Assembly: GCA_030640155.1 (NCBI GenBank)
Contig: DAOWJX010000135.1
Location: 1 to 7,137, forward strand
Direction: 5' to 3'
Length of the DNA stretch: 7,137 bases
Source of the DNA: Candidatus Aegiribacteria sp.
GTDB lineage: Bacteria; Fermentibacterota; Fermentibacteria; Fermentibacterales; JCC-6
Shown here: positions 4,279-7,137 of the stretch, piece after piece
Layout: every line of letters starts with the position of its first letter
How positions within the stretch are numbered: the stretch's first letter is position 1
The notes under the pieces: model-generated
What the model was told of the DNA's origin: nothing
What the model saw: only the letters and a program-made list of their open reading frames with translations
Database searches by the model: none
Position numbers and translations under genes: made by a program

Positions 4279-7137
4279 CAGAACGGCCACAGGAAACACC
4301 CCCCTCCGCTTTCTTCCTCTTCTTCATATCTGATAGTATAACCTGGTTCATCAGAGAAAGTCTCAGATTCTTCATATAATGGAATATCATCGCCTAAAGG
4401 TTCAGTATCGGTGGAATCGGATGCGAATCCATCTTCCACATCACTGATTTCCTCGATTTCAGGTATCTCTTCCACCGAAGGAGTAAACGATGGGTAACCA
4501 ATACGTGAGCTTGAACCGGGGATCAGAAGATCAAGGTTTACTGCGATAAAATCGGTCCACTCGGTGCGGATTCCATTATTCATCGCGAGCTCCAGACCGT
4601 TCTCATAGGTGGAAATCGCCCTCTGAATGTATAGATCATACGCTTCCATAAGTATATTGTAGAAAGCCTCCTCACCCTCCGGAGTGAGATCCGGTGGAGG
4701 ATCCATGAAACCGATTGAGTTAGCAAAATCCTCCTGAATTTCACCGATCTTCAGAACTGCCCGGAAGACATAATCGTCATCAAGGTACGAGAAGGTTCTG
4801 TTATAACTGGCAACCGCTCCATTGAAAAGCTGTGTTTTATACTCGACATTATCGTTATTTACATGAGTCAGGGCATAATAATCCCTTGATGCTATTTCAC
4901 CCATAAGGTAGGCGGACATGGCAGGGTAAGTCAGCTGACCATCATGATACTGATCATAGATGGAAATGCAGTTCTCAAAGTAGCTCAGAGAAGTTGTCAG
5001 ATTACCCATATCGTAATTGTATTCACCTATTTTAGCGAAGGCTTCAATCACAACATCAGCTGTTCCTGCTCGGTCAGATGCAATCTTTTCAAAAACACCT
5101 ATTGCTAAATCGCGTCTGTTCCCATCTTCGTAACATCGAGCTGCGCTGCTAAGTGCCGCCACCATATCCGGAGAGGTCGGGAATCTTTCATACGCTTCAA
5201 GATATAATTGAGCTGCTTTAATATATTGCTCATCCTCTCGAAGCAGGAAGGCAGCTCTGAGAAGACCGGAAGGAGCATTTTCGTAGGAAGGATAAAGCTG
5301 TGCAAGTTCCTGGAAAAGCCTTACAGAGTTATCGATACTTCCAGCCTTTCCATACGTTTCAGCTGCATCATATAGCGCAACTGGAGCAACATCGGACCCG
5401 GGGTGTTCATGAGCTGCTTCCTCCCAGCGCAGTGCCGCTGCGAGAAGGTCTTCAGTGTTTTCACTCTCAGCCAGTGAAGCTGCATCGTTGTACGCGGAAG
5501 AAGCTGCGAGATACTCTATATCAGCTCCGAGATCTTCTCCGCTCCGTGTGGCCATCTGTGATGCAAGTCCGTACCATTCCTCAGCCTCGGCATACATTTC
5601 TTCATGCTGATATGAATCAGCGATGAATTTAGCAGCCCGTGCGGAATAGCCGGAATTCGGATAATTGTAATAAAGTCGTGAGAACATCTCTCGAGCGGAA
5701 TCGTAATCACCTGCGTTGTAGAACTTTGGCGCTGCAGCCCACAGGAACCAGGCGACATTTTCACCGTCGGGGAAAGTCTCGTAATAATTGGTTACAGTTT
5801 CCTGCATTTTCTGTCTCAGGGAAAGACTGTCAATTCCAGGAGTTTCATCGTACGCAATCAGGTATGATGAAAACGCATTGTTGAACGCATCATTCTGTCT
5901 CTGGAAAGAACTGCTGTCAAGTGAAACCTGATAGTACATATCACCGGCTTTAACATACTGACCTGTATGATAGTACGCGTCACCAAGGTGAAATCGATAT
6001 TCGTACGTTCTGCTTGACGCGGAATACTGCTGAAGGAAAGCCTCAATCCGATCGATAAGTGCTTCATTGACCTGATTAAAGGCAACCGGATCATCCTTGG
6101 TAATAATTGTCTGTTCAAGGTAATACTGAATCGCATCTTCAAATGAAGAACACCGCAGGGAATCGGCGAGAGCAATCGCTGACTCCTCTCCCATAAGGCT
6201 ATACCACTCACTTTCGAGGCCATAATTGGCAATTAATTTATCTCTGGCTCTGGCAGCAAGCGCGTATTCCCCCAGTTCTTCATATGCCTGGGCAATCTTA
6301 ACCTGATAGAGAGGAGCATCGGAAGCAAACGGATCTACAACGAGGATAGCATTGTATGCTTCAATTGTTGTCTGCCAGTCTGTCATCTCCTCTGAGATCA
6401 AAGCCATGTGATTCAAAACCTCAACTGTTGTTACCGAATCATCCAGAGTCTCAAGGAACAAGACTGCAGTAGCAATTGAAGAGGCTGATCTGTTGGTCAT
6501 CTCCAGAAAATCATATGCAAGGTACTCTCTGGTTTCATTGAGAATCCTGATATCGCCCCTTCTGTGTATACCCAGACTGTCAATGTTTTTATCATCCTGA
6601 AGAAGGTATGAGAAAGTGGCAATCGAATTTCTGAAATCCTTTGTCAGATAAAGTGTCCACCCGAGTTTGTACAATCCGTGCTGGAAGAGGTTGGGGCTGC
6701 TGCCTGGATAATCCAGCACATTCCGGTAATAAACCAGTGCGGAATCATACTCAAGGATATCAAAGTAAAAATTGCCTACGCGGATGTTACATTCCGACGC
6801 GAGTATGCTATGAGGATATTGTTCAAGAAGATTACGGTAGTTATCCATTGCACCCTCGAAATCCATCATGGATTCCAGACAATATCCAAGTGAATACAGA
6901 GCTATATCCTCGACTTCACTACCAGGGTGTTCAATCAGAACCTGCTGATATAGTGTAATGGATTTTGAGTAGTCTTCAGGCACATATTCTTCTATTCCGG
7001 CAATAGCTTGGCGCTCACTGTGATGCAGATTATCTATGTCGTAATACATCTGAGCAAGCCTTACCAGAACATCGGAAACGAATCGGGAATCAGGATAGTT
7101 GGCAAGGTATTCCTCGAAGAATCCCGCACATTCGATA
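4278..7137 (-). CDS. Large TPR-repeat protein (5' partial)
   Basis: The frame is open from the window edge to TGA at 4278-4280, giving at least 952 codons. The Met codon at 7047-7049 is internal: the 29 upstream codons already read as TPR sequence (FFEEYLANYPDSRFVSDVLV). About 16-18 TPR-like units follow, recognised by the recurring pattern hydrophobic-x-x-YP-x-S, A-x-x-x-x-G-x-x-Y, G-x-Y-x-x-A, for example YYNYPNSGYSARAAKFIADS, HEHPGSDVAPVALYDAAETY and ERFPTSPDMVAALSSAARCY. TPR solenoids bind other proteins, and long ones of this type occur as periplasmic or outer-membrane-attached parts of Tol- and Glt-like systems. The last 70 or so residues are a Glu/Asp/Ser-rich tail ending in GGGCFLWPF. 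The N-terminus, and therefore any signal peptide or lipobox, is outside the window, so the cell compartment is inferred. It is the first visible gene of the operon and is coupled to the next by TGATG. Confidence 0.9.
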   Translation of the reverse strand, partial: IECAGFFEEYLANYPDSRFVSDVLVRLAQMYYDIDNLHHSERQAIAGIEEYVPEDYSKSITLYQQVLIEHPGSEVEDIALYSLGYCLESMMDFEGAMDNYRNLLEQYPHSILASECNIRVGNFYFDILEYDSALVYYRNVLDYPGSSPNLFQHGLYKLGWTLYLTKDFRNSIATFSYLLQDDKNIDSLGIHRRGDIRILNETREYLAYDFLEMTNRSASSIATAVLFLETLDDSVTTVEVLNHMALISEEMTDWQTTIEAYNAILVVDPFASDAPLYQVKIAQAYEELGEYALAARARDKLIANYGLESEWYSLMGEESAIALADSLRCSSFEDAIQYYLEQTIITKDDPVAFNQVNEALIDRIEAFLQQYSASSRTYEYRFHLGDAYYHTGQYVKAGDMYYQVSLDSSSFQRQNDAFNNAFSSYLIAYDETPGIDSLSLRQKMQETVTNYYETFPDGENVAWFLWAAAPKFYNAGDYDSAREMFSRLYYNYPNSGYSARAAKFIADSYQHEEMYAEAEEWYGLASQMATRSGEDLGADIEYLAASSAYNDAASLAESENTEDLLAAALRWEEAAHEHPGSDVAPVALYDAAETYGKAGSIDNSVRLFQELAQLYPSYENAPSGLLRAAFLLREDEQYIKAAQLYLEAYERFPTSPDMVAALSSAARCYEDGNRRDLAIGVFEKIASDRAGTADVVIEAFAKIGEYNYDMGNLTTSLSYFENCISIYDQYHDGQLTYPAMSAYLMGEIASRDYYALTHVNNDNVEYKTQLFNGAVASYNRTFSYLDDDYVFRAVLKIGEIQEDFANSIGFMDPPPDLTPEGEEAFYNILMEAYDLYIQRAISTYENGLELAMNNGIRTEWTDFIAVNLDLLIPGSSSRIGYPSFTPSVEEIPEIEEISDVEDGFASDSTDTEPLGDDIPLYEESETFSDEPGYTIRYEEEEESGGGCFLWPF

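Larger units (their letters stand above)
1..7137 (-). other. Operon for a proton-driven envelope-spanning complex
   Basis: Six same-strand genes run in the order TPR protein, small exported protein, ExbB, ExbD (Asn), ExbD (Asp), TonB/AgmX-like. Stops and starts overlap or nearly touch at four of five junctions, and the remaining gap is 28 nt. The gene content matches the inner-membrane motor plus force transducer plus periplasmic partners of Tol/Exb/Agl-type systems. Both ends are cut, so the operon is larger than shown. No promoter or terminator is visible. Confidence 0.8.

Noticed and set aside
4281..4299. GTG start seven codons earlier for the small exported protein
   Set aside because: Its GGAGG is only 3 nt away and belongs to the Gly-rich codons of the TPR gene; the ATG in the TGATG overlap gives a cleaner signal peptide. 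Not excluded.
5105..6958. Several short frames on both strands inside the TPR gene
   Set aside because: All overlap a continuous 952-codon frame with regular TPR periodicity and show no domain of their own.

Overview
The window is one block of minus-strand genes, read from high to low coordinates, that runs off both ends of the sequence. It looks like part of an operon for a proton-motive-force-driven, envelope-spanning machine of the ExbB/ExbD/TonB, TolQ/TolR/TolA and AglR/AglQ/AglS type. Such machines occur in bacteria with two membranes. The moderate base composition, the paired ExbD proteins, the very long TPR protein and the AgmX/PglI-like TonB partner resemble arrangements I know from myxobacteria and other former Deltaproteobacteria, and from FCB-group or candidate phyla. 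I cannot place the organism more closely from this sequence.

Order in the direction of transcription: (1) 7137-4278, a TPR-repeat protein of at least 952 residues whose start lies outside the window; (2) 4278-3784, a small exported protein of unknown function; (3) 3755-2874, an ExbB/TolQ/MotA-type channel subunit with a signal peptide and an acidic linker; (4) 2874-2308, an ExbD/TolR-like protein with Asn where the proton-carrying Asp normally sits; (5) 2305-1769, a second ExbD/TolR-like protein that keeps the Asp; (6) 1772 to beyond position 1, a TonB/AgmX-like energy transducer with two tandem FHA-like modules, a charged linker, one membrane helix, a Gly-rich periplasmic stretch and the start of a TonB-type C-terminal domain. 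Gene 6 is open to the window edge, so it has no stop here and is easily missed.

Four of the five junctions overlap or nearly touch: TGATG at 4276-4280, TGATG at 2872-2876, a 2-nt gap at 2306-2307, and ATGA at 1769-1772. The fifth has a 28-nt gap with a clear ribosome binding site. This implies one coupled transcript. No promoter, terminator, RNA gene, mobile element or CRISPR was seen, and no stretch over 300 bases lacks a gene.

Inferred model: genes 3-5 form the inner-membrane motor, with the channel plus an active and a proton-inactive ExbD. Gene 6 carries force across the periplasm and senses or docks something in the cytoplasm through its FHA-like modules. Genes 1 and 2 are periplasmic or envelope partners. 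The cargo or output (uptake, gliding, envelope constriction) cannot be told from the window.
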